A stretch of DNA of 64,000 nucleotides from Dehalococcoidia bacterium (GTDB lineage: Bacteria > Chloroflexota > Dehalococcoidia > SpSt-223). Below are positions 37,319 through 47,595 of the stretch, piece after piece; within the stretch, counting starts at the first letter, position 1; every line of letters starts with the position of its first letter. The notes below the pieces were generated by a model that saw only the letters and a program-made list of their open reading frames with translations, did no database searches and had not been told where the DNA came from. Both the position numbers and the translations under genes were made by a program. The stretch lies in assembly GCA_026003895.1 (NCBI GenBank), contig BPIC01000002.1, forward strand, positions 124,001-188,000, in the 5' to 3' direction.

Positions 37319-38878
37319 CTAGGCCGATACGGTCGTCGCCGGGACAACGCCGTTGTACTCGCGGTAGAAGCGGGCGAAGCTGGCGAGGGTCAGCGGGAAG
37401 GAGAAGTAATACCCCTGCGCGTAGCGGACGCCGCGCGCCCGCAGATAGGCGACCTGATGGCGCTGCTCGACCCCTTCCGCGATCAGTTCGAGTTGAAGCT
37501 TATGGCCCAGATCGATGATGGAATCGAGGATTGGCCGACTGACGGCATCGGTCCCGATGGTGTCGACGAATACCTTATCGATCTTCAGGTAATCCACGGA
37601 GAAGCGTTGGAGCGCTGCGAGCCCGCTATGGCCGGTTCCGAAATCGTCGACGGCAATCGAGCAGCCAAGCTCGTGGATGCGCTCCATCACCTCGATTGCG
37701 GTCTCGCGAAAGTTGTCGATGATTTGCCGCTCGGTGATCTCGAGGGTAATCGCTTTGGGATTGAGCGCTCCGTCAGCAAAGAGCGCCTTGAGGTCTTCGA
37801 CAACGTGAGTATCGCGGAGGTGCTCGGCGACGAGGTTGATGCCGACATGAATATGCTCCTGCTCTGGAAAGGACAGCAGGATGTCCGCACGCACGCGGTC
37901 GAAGAGCCAGCGGGTAATCGGAATGATGAAGCCGGTCTGTTCGGCAAGCGGGATGAAGACATCGGGGCGCAGCAGGCCGCGCTTGGGGTGCCGCCAGCGC
38001 AGCAGCGCTTCGGCGCCGACACACCGGCCGGCTTGGATGTCCACGATCGGCTGATAGTAGACCTCGAACTGACGGCGATTGAGAGCGAGCGCGAGATCTT
38101 CGTCGAGCGGGCGGCGACGGCGCAGCATCAGCACCGCCACCCACAGGACAAGACCGGCGATGCCGACGCCGATCACCACGAGCAGTGGGATGTATTGCAA
38201 GAAGCGTGACCAGACATAGCCCTCGTCGGTGCTTGCTTCGATCTCGATCGGATACTGGGTCGAACGCGCCCGGGCAACGTAGCGCGTGAGGTACCACTCC
38301 GAATGTGGAGCGGCGCGACCGAGCGTCGGCCCATCAATGATGGAAATGAGGAGCGCCCCGCGCGGCCCGACCAGATTGCCCTCGATCCGCTCGAGGAACT
38401 CCTCTGGATCGATCCGCCCGACCACGCCGCCGCGCGTGCCGGCCCGGACGTGGACGACAATGCTCCTTCCGCCGGCGAGGCTGTTCTCAATCCAACCGAC
38501 GTACACTCCCTCGGCCGGCACCGCTCGACCCGTGGGCACCGCCGTCACGAGGGTGGTCGGTCCAGTGTTCGTGCAATAGACGACAGAATCGGCCGAAAGG
38601 AGTCCAATCGACCCGACGCGCGATGAGCGCATCGTCGCGTCGGAGAGGCGGGCGACGACCTCGGGGGTGCAGTCCTGACCGGCCAGGTCAAGGAGTTCGC
38701 GCAGTTCGGCGGCAGATCGCTCGATCAGTCGGTCACTCTCGAGCGTCGAACCGGCGGCGGCCTGGGCCAAGTCCTGCTGGACCTGATCGGTCACGAACCA
38801 ACCGACGAGGGCGATGATTAGGACAGACGGCACTGTGGCAAGGAGGACAAGCCCAACCACCGCCATGGCGCGCTTCAC
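37319..38878 (-). CDS. EAL-domain cyclic-di-GMP phosphodiesterase with CSS-type periplasmic sensor
   Basis: A protein of 519 residues. A transmembrane helix at about 7-28 and another at about 230-255 bracket a periplasmic domain of about 200 residues with the Cys-Ser-Ser-like pattern (AGQDC, MRSSRVG, VVYCTN). The cytosolic EAL domain keeps the active-site set: EALLRWR, DDFGTGHSG, LKIDKVFVD and AEGVE. No GGDEF domain is present. It should hydrolyse c-di-GMP in response to a periplasmic redox or ligand signal, as known for CSS-motif enzymes. Confidence 0.87.
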   Translation of the reverse strand: MKRAMAVVGLVLLATVPSVLIIALVGWFVTDQVQQDLAQAAAGSTLESDRLIERSAAELRELLDLAGQDCTPEVVARLSDATMRSSRVGSIGLLSADSVVYCTNTGPTTLVTAVPTGRAVPAEGVYVGWIENSLAGGRSIVVHVRAGTRGGVVGRIDPEEFLERIEGNLVGPRGALLISIIDGPTLGRAAPHSEWYLTRYVARARSTQYPIEIEASTDEGYVWSRFLQYIPLLVVIGVGIAGLVLWVAVLMLRRRRPLDEDLALALNRRQFEVYYQPIVDIQAGRCVGAEALLRWRHPKRGLLRPDVFIPLAEQTGFIIPITRWLFDRVRADILLSFPEQEHIHVGINLVAEHLRDTHVVEDLKALFADGALNPKAITLEITERQIIDNFRETAIEVMERIHELGCSIAVDDFGTGHSGLAALQRFSVDYLKIDKVFVDTIGTDAVSRPILDSIIDLGHKLQLELIAEGVEQRHQVAYLRARGVRYAQGYYFSFPLTLASFARFYREYNGVVPATTVSA

Positions 38879-39035
38879 ACTACGATCCTCGACCGAAACC
38901 GGTCACGGCTATAGGGTACGAGGTTGACGCGAGCGGTACAATGCCAACGCTCGCGGTCGACGCCCATCTCGTGCGTTCATTGCATCCCCCGATGTGGTAC
39001 GCTCGATGATGAAGCGTTCGTTGAAGGATGATGGG

Positions 39036-39356
39036 ATGACCGCCGGCCGTCCAAATCGAAAAGAAGCTGGGCTGTTCGACCCGAGCAGCCGCGAGCCGCG
39101 GTTTATCCTGTATATCTTTCTCGTACTGGCTGCCATCGTCTTCATTCCCGGCCTAAACGAAATCCGGCCGCTCGTGCTCGGCGCCTTGCTGATCGGCGGC
39201 CCGGCGATCGCGTACCTTTCCATTCGTACTTGGCGATCCCGTGAATCGCTCGCCGGCATGCCCAGGCTGATCGTCGAAACCGGCGTCGTCTTTGGAGCCT
39301 TGCTCTTTGTTCTCGCGCTCCTCGACCTGCTCGGGATACGCCGCTTTGGCGGATGA
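39036..39356 (+). CDS. Small membrane protein, unknown function
   Basis: A protein of 106 residues from ATG 39036, preceded by AAGGA at seven bases. Three hydrophobic helices are visible: FILYIFLVLAAIVFIPGL, PLVLGALLIGGPAIAYLSI, and GVVFGALLFVLALLDLLGI. The N-terminus is polar and cytosolic by charge. It is followed by the PAC2 gene after 18 bases, probably in one operon. Confidence 0.55.
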   Translation: MTAGRPNRKEAGLFDPSSREPRFILYIFLVLAAIVFIPGLNEIRPLVLGALLIGGPAIAYLSIRTWRSRESLAGMPRLIVETGVVFGALLFVLALLDLLGIRRFGG

Positions 39357-39374
39357 GGGCAGCCGCTGGAGAGA

Positions 39375-40262
39375 ATGATGTCCATCCTCGAAATTCGAGA
39401 CCGGCCGTCGCTACGCCGCCCCATTCTGATCGCCGGCTTTGGCGGCTGGGGCGACGCGGGTAGCGGCGCGACCGGCGCTATCGCCTATCTCCTTGAAGAT
39501 CTTGAGCCCGAACCTTTCGCCTGGATCGATCCGGAGGTGTGCTTCGACTTTACCGTCCAACGACCGGTCACGACCCGCACGGCTAGCGGGCGCTGGACGC
39601 TCATCTACCCACGGATCCAGTTCTACGGGTTGTATCGCCCCAATCACGAGCGCGACCTTGTGTTGTTGACCGGACCCGAGCCGCATCTCAATTGGCCAAC
39701 GCTGACGCGCGAAATCGCGGAGTTCACGCGTGACCTCGGCGTCGAGGCAGCGCTCACGATGGGGGTCTTTCTCGGCTCGGTGTCGCATCGGACAGTATCG
39801 CTCGTCCGCCGGACGCTTGACCCCGAGCTGGAGCGGCGGCTGAGCCGCTTGGGTGCGGTCGACACTGGCTATCAAGGCCCGACTGGGTTCGTGACGGCGC
39901 TTGTCCATGCTTGGACGGAGATCGGCTTACCGGCGGCGAGTGTGTGGGCCGCAGCGCCGATCTATCTGCGCGCCGTCAACCCCGCCGTTTCGGCCGCCCT
40001 GCTCGGGGCGATCGAGGAGGTGACCGAGGTGCCGCTCGACCTGGGACCGCTTCGGGACCGCGCCGAGGCCTTCATCCGCGAAGTCGATGGGATGTTGGCG
40101 TCCAACCCCGAGCTTGCCAATCAGCTTCGCCAGATGATCGATCTCGGCCCCGAGCCGGGGGCAGCCGAGCAGCCGTCGAGCGAGCTGCCGTCCGGTCAAT
40201 CGCTCGTCGAGGAACTTGAGCGATTCCTGCGCGAGCGACGCGGGAACGCCGACAGTGAGTAG
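39375..40262 (+). CDS. PAC2 family protein (proteasome-assembly-chaperone fold)
   Basis: A protein of 295 residues with the bacterial PAC2 signatures: LIAGFGGWGDAGSGATGAIA near the N-terminus, YPRIQFY, VLLTGPEPHLNW, and GYQGPTGFVTALVHA. The family resembles purine nucleoside phosphorylase and the proteasome assembly chaperone 2, but its bacterial role is uncertain. GGAGAG precedes the ATG. It ends about 100 bases before pdxS. Confidence 0.8.
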   Translation: MMSILEIRDRPSLRRPILIAGFGGWGDAGSGATGAIAYLLEDLEPEPFAWIDPEVCFDFTVQRPVTTRTASGRWTLIYPRIQFYGLYRPNHERDLVLLTGPEPHLNWPTLTREIAEFTRDLGVEAALTMGVFLGSVSHRTVSLVRRTLDPELERRLSRLGAVDTGYQGPTGFVTALVHAWTEIGLPAASVWAAAPIYLRAVNPAVSAALLGAIEEVTEVPLDLGPLRDRAEAFIREVDGMLASNPELANQLRQMIDLGPEPGAAEQPSSELPSGQSLVEELERFLRERRGNADSE

Positions 40263-40358
40263 CTTGGTCGACCGACTGCCTTGCCCGTGCGAAGAAGCGA
40301 ACCGTAGAATTCGTCGAGGCGGCGGAAACGTCCACTGACCGAACCTCGGAGGCTCCGC

Positions 40359-41237
<879 letters not shown>

Positions 41238-41244
<7 letters not shown>

Positions 41245-41828
41245 CGAAGATCGGGGTGCTCGCCCTCCAGGGCGATTTTGCGGAGCACGTCGCAGCGCTG
41301 CGTCGGATTGGCGTCGAGCCGGTCGAGGTCCGGCTGCCGAGCGACCTCGACGGTTTGAGCGGCCTCATCATCCCGGGCGGCGAAAGCACCACCATCGGCA
41401 AGTTGATGGTTCGCTTCGGGTTGCTCGAGCCAATCGCGGAGCGCGCCCGCGCTGGCTTTCCCATTTGGGGCACCTGCGCCGGGATGATCTTGCTCGCGAA
41501 GCGCATCGAAGGACACGACCAGCCCGCAATCGGCGTGATGAATATCACCGTCCGGCGCAACGCGTTTGGCCGGCAAGTCGATTCCTTTGAGACCGATCTT
41601 GATGTCGCCGGGCTCGACCGTCCCTATCACGCCATCTTTATTCGGGCGCCACTGATTACCGAGGTTGGGCCGGAAGCAACGCCGATCGCAACTCTTGCGG
41701 ATGGCGCCGTCGTTGCGGCCCGCCAAGGCGCGTTGCTGGGGACCGCCTTTCACCCTGAATTGACCGACGATGACCGGATGCACCGTCTCTTTGTTGAGCG
41801 CGTCTGTGAGGGCGTCGGCGCACGATGA
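41238..41828 (+). CDS. pdxT: PLP synthase glutaminase subunit
   Basis: A class I glutamine amidotransferase of 196 residues. Cys80 lies in [11 protein letters not shown] and the His-Glu pair in AFHPEL near residue 173. The [11 protein letters not shown] motif is specific to PdxT. It supplies ammonia to PdxS. GTG 41238 overlaps the pdxS stop by seven bases, and the stop overlaps the next ATG. Confidence 0.93.
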
Positions 41829-42748
41829 TCCGCTCGATCCGCCCGACCGATCTGCCCCGCCTCGCGGGCTTGAATCGCCGCGGGCTCGTCAACGAGGCCT
41901 ACGCTCGTCGCGACCTGACCCGGCCCCGACGGTCACTCTCCCTCGGCCTTATTCTCGAGCATTGGCTCGCCTTGGAAGAGAATCGGCAAACCTGGGTGGA
42001 TGTCGAGCGTCGTCGAATCGACGGCCTCATCTCGGCGCGGGACGAAGGACTTGCTTGGGAGATCGACCGCCTCGTCGTCGAGCCGGACGCCGATCCCCGC
42101 GTTGTTCAGCGGTTGCTCAGTTACTTGACGGCCGTCGGCGGAGAGGTAGGGATCCAAAAGCTCTATCTCCGGCTGCAGGCGTCGAGCGATCTCGTAGAGC
42201 TCGCCCGAAGCGCCGGGTTTCTTCTCTTTAGCGGGGAAACGCTGTATGCGCGGCCGACGCCGATTGAACAGCCGCGTCCGCTCTCGGCTGATGGCGTGCG
42301 GCCGAAGGCGAGCGGCGATACCCACGCGATCTTCCAACTGTACTGCGCTTCCGTGCCGCTGCGAGTGCGGCAGGCGGAGGCGATGACGCTCAGCGAATGG
42401 CAGCAGCTTCGTCAGCGTGGCCGTCCGGCGTTGGGCCGGCGTGAAACGGTGTTCGAGCGTGACGGTCAGCTTGTCGGCTGGCTCCAGTCCGATGTGCGTG
42501 GCCGCGCGGCCCATTTCGAGCTGCTGGCGCATCCCGATCATCCTGACGTCGTGGACACGTTGCTCGACGTCGGGCTCGCGCACCATCGCGGCCGGGCGCC
42601 CCTTTACTGCCTCGTGGCCGAGCACGAGGCCCGGCTGGCGCACGCGCTCGGCGAACGTGGGTTCCACCCGGAGGCATCATTTTGCGCGCTCGTGAAACAG
42701 TTGAGCGTTCGCGTCAAGCAACCTCGCCTGGTCCCGGTTCCGGGGTAA
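41825..42748 (+). CDS. GNAT-like acetyltransferase
   Basis: A protein of 307 residues starting [20 protein letters not shown], the typical N-terminal GNAT pattern. A central [21 protein letters not shown] resembles the acyl-CoA loop. A second, more divergent GNAT-like half follows ([20 protein letters not shown]). It may be a tandem GNAT; the acceptor is unknown. It is coupled to pdxT by ATGA. Confidence 0.65.
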   Translation: MIRSIRPTDLPRLAGLNRRGLVNEAYARRDLTRPRRSLSLGLILEHWLALEENRQTWVDVERRRIDGLISARDEGLAWEIDRLVVEPDADPRVVQRLLSYLTAVGGEVGIQKLYLRLQASSDLVELARSAGFLLFSGETLYARPTPIEQPRPLSADGVRPKASGDTHAIFQLYCASVPLRVRQAEAMTLSEWQQLRQRGRPALGRRETVFERDGQLVGWLQSDVRGRAAHFELLAHPDHPDVVDTLLDVGLAHHRGRAPLYCLVAEHEARLAHALGERGFHPEASFCALVKQLSVRVKQPRLVPVPG

Positions 42749-44440
42749 CCGCCCTGCCCGGAACACTCGCGCGTACCCGGCAGCAGGTCGTCACGGACGA
42801 CCTCGACGCCCTGCTCGACACGCTGCCAAGTTCCATCGCCGATCCTATTCGTCAGCGCGATGATCGCGGCGACCTGCTGGAAATCATCCTCGACCTTGGC
42901 CGCCGGCCGGAGGCGCGCTTTGCCGGGCGCGACGTGGTGTTGCGCGAGGCTCCTGTCACCGCCGACGACATTGACCACGTTGTCCGCCAAATCGGCGAGT
43001 TTGGTGAGGACAACCGTGCTGGCATCGAGCGAACACTACATCGCATCTCGGCGATTCGGAATCGCAAGGGCGCGATCATCGGCCTTACATTGCGCATCGG
43101 CCGCGCCGTGTTCGGCACGATCGATATCATTCGCGACCTCGTTGAATCGGGGCGGAACATCTTGCTGCTCGGCCGACCCGGTGTCGGCAAAACGACGATG
43201 CTCCGCGAGATCGCGCGGGTACTCGCTGAGGAATTTAACAAACGGGTCATCGTGGTCGACACCTCCAACGAAATCGCCGGCGACGGTGACATCCCGCATC
43301 CGGCGATCGGCCGCGCCCGCCGGATGCAGGTCGCGAGCCCAACCCGCCAACATGCGGTGATGATCGAAGCGGTCGAGAACCACATGCCGGAAGTGATCAT
43401 CATTGACGAGATCGGCACGGAGCTCGAAGCAGAGGCGGCGCGCACCATCGCCGAGCGCGGCGTCCAGCTCGTCGGAACCGCCCACGGCAACACGCTCGAA
43501 AACTTGATGCTCAACCCGACCCTCTCCGACCTCGTCGGGGGGATTCAATCGGTCACCCTCTCGGACGAGGAGGCGCGGCGGCGCGGCACCCAGAAGTCCG
43601 TTCTCGAACGCAAAGCGCCGCCGACCTTCGACGTACTCGTCGAGATTCGTGGGTATCAGAGCGTGTCAATTCACATGGATGTCGCCGAAACCGTCGACGA
43701 GATCTTGCGGACGGGCGTCTCGCGGGCCGAGATCCGCGAGATTGACGAAAACGGTGACTTGCGACGGCGGCTCGAACCTCGTCAGACCGGACGGACCGAT
43801 GTGTCAGCAATCACCGTTGGAGGGCGCGTCTCGGACCGGGGGTGATCGTGGCTACGCTCGCTTCGAGCGCGGTCCCGAGCGCCTTGATCGCGGGAGCGAC
43901 CGCTACGAGCCGCTGCCCGAGCGCTCTTCCGGAATCGACTATCCTCCGGCCCGGTCGTTCCACGTGCTTCGGCCGCGCCGCATCTATCCGTTTGGGATCA
44001 GCCGTTCCCGCCTCGAACAGGCGATTCGGGAAATGCAGGTGCCGGCTTCCATCGTCGACTCGGTTGATCAGGCCGACGTGGTGATGACGCTGAAGAGCTA
44101 CTACCGGCAGCGTAATCCCGGGCTGCGGGACGCGGAAGTGCGCGGCATCCCGGTGTTCGTCTTGAAGCAGAACACCGTGCTGCAAATGGAGCAAAGCCTC
44201 GGTCACATGTTTGATATTGGCGCCATCGAGGGCGATCCGGTCGCCTCGGCGCAGCGTGAAGCCGAGGAAGCGATTGACGAAGTGTTGCGCACTGGCCAGC
44301 CAGTTGAGCTGACACCGCAGAATGCGTTCATCCGCCGCTTGCAGCACGAGATCGCCGAACGGTATCAGGTCGGGTCGGAGAGCACCGGGCGCGAGCCGCA
44401 TCGTCGGGTTCGTATCTTCCGCGATGCCGCCGGCCCATGA
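42682..44440 (+). CDS. AAA ATPase with C-terminal R3H domain (Ycf45-like), one frameshift
   Basis: The N-terminal part has Walker A GRPGVGKT at 164-171, Walker [11 protein letters not shown], and [10 protein letters not shown], typical of the SpoIIIAA/Ycf45 ATPase group. The frame stops at 43843-43845. The neighbouring frame continues coherently ([20 protein letters not shown]), then an R3H single-strand nucleic-acid-binding domain ([20 protein letters not shown]) ending at 44440. The five-G run at about 43837-43841 with one G too many explains the break; removing it gives about 585 residues. TTG 42682 is an uncertain start. Role unknown; binding of single-stranded nucleic acid is inferred. 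Confidence 0.82.
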
Positions 44441-44850
44441 ACGAGTGGACCGCGCTCGCCGATGGCATCCGGTCCGGGACGGTCTCCGCCGAGACGGTTT
44501 CGGACTGGCTGTGCGCTCAGCCCGTCCTCTGGTTTGTCGCCGAAGGTGAGCGCGACGAGCACGGCCGACCAATGAATGCCCGGCCGATTGTCATGCATCA
44601 CCCGAGCGGCGCGACGATCAGTGTGATGTTCACCGAGGAGTCGCGGGCACACCGCTACTGCGCCAGCCGTGATGATCTGCCGGAGGACCACCTTGTCGTC
44701 GCTGCCGCGCCGGCCGATGGTTTCGCGGCGTTGCTCGCCCTGCCGATCGATGGCGTCACGATTAATCCAGGCGACCCCGACCGGTTGAACGCCGGCCGCC
44801 GTCAGCTGGAAGTGCTTGCCCAGCGCTCCGGACGTCATCCCCACCAGTGA
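44437..44850 (+). CDS. SseB-like small protein
   Basis: A protein of 137 residues starting inside the stop of the R3H gene (ATGA). The pattern LWFVAEGERDEHGRP, ISVMFTEESRAHRY and PIDGVTINPGDPDRL resembles the SseB N-terminal domain, in which a strand carrying V-F-T-S is followed by a closing V-N-P-G. SseB domains are of uncertain function in non-pathogens. The end overlaps thiD on the other strand by 16 bases. Confidence 0.5.
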   Translation: MNEWTALADGIRSGTVSAETVSDWLCAQPVLWFVAEGERDEHGRPMNARPIVMHHPSGATISVMFTEESRAHRYCASRDDLPEDHLVVAAAPADGFAALLALPIDGVTINPGDPDRLNAGRRQLEVLAQRSGRHPHQ

Positions 44851-45627
44851 TAGAAGTGATGAACAGGGCCGTGACCGTGGCCGACCGGAAAGGCGGCCCG
44901 GATCGCTTCCGTGACGTAGGTCTTGGCGGCGCGCACCGCTTCTTGTGGCGAGAGCCCCTTGGCCAGCCCGGCGGCGATGGCTGAGGCGAGCGTACAGCCG
45001 GTTCCGTGCGTGTTGGTGGTGACAATCCGTTCGCCGGGCAACTCGATGAACTCTCCGTCGTAATAGAGGTCGATCGGCGCTCCGGGAAGGTGGCCGCCTT
45101 TGATCAGGACCGCGCGCGGTCCGAGGGCGAGGATCGCCTTCGCTGCCTCACGCCGGGCGTCGGCGGTGTTGAGCGGCCGGCCGGCGAGCACCTCGGCCTC
45201 TGGCAGGTTTGGCGTTACCACCGTGGCAAGCGGGATCAGGCGATTTCGCAATGCCGCGACGGCATCCTCATGCAAGAGCCGGTCGCCGGCTTTGGCCACC
45301 ATGACCGGGTCGACGACGAGCGGGCTCAACCCGTGCTCCACTACCTTGGCAAGCGACAAGCTCGACGATGGCTGCGCTCGCGAGCATTCCAGTCTTTGTT
45401 GCATCGAAGCCGATATCGGTGGCAACAGCGTCGATCTGCGCTGCAATCAGATTGAGCGGGCACCTCGAGGATGCCGGTCACGCCAACGGTGTTCTGTGCC
45501 GTAATGGCGGTGACGACCGACGCGCCATACACGCCGAGTGCCGAGAAGGTCTTGGAGATCGGCCTGCAGCCCCGCGCCGGCCGCCACTGTCAGAGCCGGC
45601 GATCGTCAATGCTCGGGGAATTGTCAT
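44835..45627 (-). pseudogene. thiD: Hydroxymethylpyrimidine (phosphate) kinase, four frame breaks
   Basis: The C-terminal two thirds are intact: SPLVVDPVMVAKAGDRLL, VVTPNLPEAEVLAGRPL, VLIKGGHLPG, TTNTHGTGCTLASAIAAGLA. The N-terminal third starts at ATG 45627 (MTIPRALTIAGSDSGG) and switches frames. Four single extra bases, near 45578, 45560, 45469 and 45355, would explain this. Without them the length is 789 bases, or 262 residues, normal for ThiD. The enzyme phosphorylates HMP and HMP-P for thiamine. It starts inside the stop of the upstream membrane protein. Confidence 0.85.
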
Positions 45628-46120
45628 CGTTGCATCTTCCGGCCGATCTCGCCGTAGACGACGCCCAGCACCACGCCATAGGCGAGATGGCGCAGGACCT
45701 GCTGGAGGATGGGGACGGGCGTAAGGTAGCGTGGGATCTCGCCGCGCCGCACGGCCGGATGGACACGGTCGACCAGCGGCAGCAGCAAGGCGCTGAGAAC
45801 GGCGTTCTCGATCTGGGGTGAACACCAGACCGGACAGCCACGGCCTGAACGGCAACCAGCGACCCATCGTCGAAGCGTAGAGCAGTGCCAACACGGTCCC
45901 GAAGCTGAAATGCGCCATCAGGCCAAGCACCTGCCAGAACGGGGCGCGGCGGGTCAACGCCATCCCGAGCAGCTTCAGATCGTCTGCGCCATTGCGGAAG
46001 AGAGCGAGGTCAATGGCTTGCTCGATGAGGTAGGCAGCGGCCCCAAGAAGACCCGAGGTGACCGCCCAACCCGTGTGAACCGGCCCGAAGCCGAGAGGAA
46101 ATGGGGTGAAGCATGGACAT
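45624..46120 (-). CDS. Small membrane protein upstream of thiD, two frame breaks
   Basis: From ATG 46120 the intended product is about 164 residues. Helices are visible in pieces: GWAVTSGLLGAAAYLIEQAI, LMAHFSFGTVLALLYASTMG, LSALLLPLVDRVHP and LAYGVVLGVVYGEIGRKM. One extra base near 46105 and one extra C near 45816 (ACCCCAG) separate the pieces; without them the length divides by three. The stop overlaps the thiD ATG (ATGA). Substrate or role unknown; a thiamine-precursor link is only positional. Confidence 0.5.
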
Positions 46121-46294
46121 ATTGTACCGCGCTGGGTCGTAATGCTGACCGGAACGGGCACCGTCCCCCCGCCGGTGGGCCCTATCGGTCGACGTGTAGC
46201 GCGGTGGCGGTGACCGGCGTGGGGCGCACCGGAGCATGTCGAGCTTCCGCGCCGGCCCTTGGCGGGGCGATCGTTGATTGATCTGATGCAACGG

Positions 46295-47123
46295 TCAGTG
46301 CGCTTCGTGTTCAAGCAGAAAGTCGAGGATCGCGGTGTTAAAGGCGTCGGGGTGGTCGAGGTTCGAGAGGTGGCCGGCATTTGGAATGATCACCCCGCCG
46401 CGCCCGCTGGGAGTGCCTCAAGCAGAAAATCACCGCGGGCGCGAATGCCGGGAAGGTCGCGCTCGCCGTCAATGATGAGCACCGGCATGGTCAGCTCGTG
46501 AACCCGGCTGGCGGCGTCGACCCGCGGTGGCGGGTAGCGTCCTCGCTGCGGGTCGCGTAGCTGCGGCAGCCGCTGGCTCAGCATGATTTCCGCGATCAAT
46601 GGCCAGTTCGCTGTCCCCTTGGAGAGCGCGATCAGGGGCCCCTCGAGGTTGGCGCGCAGCACGGCGTCGGCGTCGCCCTCGTCCATCAGCGCGTTCAGCC
46701 GGGCGACGTGCGCTCGAAAGGCCGGGTCCTGGGCGGGGTCGGTGTAGCGGAGCCGCCAGCCCAACACGATCGTTCGTACTCGGTCTGGGTGCTCGGACGG
46801 CGTAGGCCTGAGCGATGGCCGCGCCTTGCGACAGGCCGACGAGGTGCAGGCGGGTCGATTTCCAGCCCGTCGATTACCGCGCCGAGGTCGCCAAGCAGGT
46901 GATCGGGGCTATAGCCGGTCTCGGGCGCATCGGACTCGCCTTGGCCGCGAAAGTCAAAGGCGACAACGCGAAACCGCTCGGCGAGTGCCGGGATCTGCGG
47001 CCGCCACATCCGCCGATCCAGCCCGCCGCCGTGGGCGAGGACGACCCACGACCCACTCCCGTGGACTTCGTAGGCGATACGCACGCCAGATCCGGCGACC
47101 GAACCGAACATCGAGCCCGACAT
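46295..47123 (-). pseudogene. Alpha/beta hydrolase, broken by several indels
   Basis: Three pieces in three frames form one protein. The N-terminal part has YEVHGSGSWVVLAHGGGLDR and FDFRGQGESD; the middle has MPVLIIDGERDLPGIRARG; the end has IIPNAGHLSNLDHPDAFNTA and stops at 46295. The nucleophile elbow should lie near 46,830, where the frame is confused. The length is consistent with about four extra bases. Substrate unknown. A sequencing cause is likely, since all parts are otherwise well preserved. Confidence 0.65.
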
Positions 47124-47595
47124 GATCGAGGTGTCCCGTCGCATTGGTAGAGCTGCACGGGAATGATACCTGCGGACATTCCATCGATCTGAATGCCCAC
47201 CCTGCGTTTGAGAAGAGAGGACGTGGGCTCTGGTATTCCCGGTCGACGTGGTGCTGCCGCTTTGTCGCCACCCTGTCTCGTCGCGACTAGCCGCCGCCCG
47301 GTATGTTCCGGTTCGATGGAGCCGAAGGGGACCGACCGTGCTTTAAGTGGAATGTATTGCTCGTGAAACTCAGACACCCGAATGAGCACGAGGTGGGTAT
47401 CGATGCGCAGGCGACGAAGGAGTGATGTGCCATCAGTGTGTTTGGGTGCATGCGATTTCGCGAGGACCGTCCGGCGGGGCCTGGAAACAATGGGCTGCCC
47501 CTCACACGAGGGGCAGCCCTGTCCTCGAAGAGCGGCGCTGTTTAGAGCGGGAGAGAAGACTTCAGTTCGCCGAATACGTGAGGATTGACCCTCCT
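47124..47595. other. 472-base stretch between hydrolase and giant gene
   Basis: No complete gene is supported. A minus-strand tract near 47,300-47,440 has some coding character (LLRRLRIDTHLVLIRVSEF) but no start, and no family is recognised. A strong hairpin at 47492-47519 is listed separately. GC content begins to fall here. Confidence 0.35.
47492..47519 (-). terminator. Strong hairpin after the giant gene
   Basis: GGGCTGCCCCT (47492-47502) and AGGGGCAGCCC (47509-47519) form a perfect 11-bp stem with a six-base loop. On the minus strand it is followed by ATTGTTT. It lies 77 bases after the giant gene stop, so it probably ends that transcript. Confidence 0.65.
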
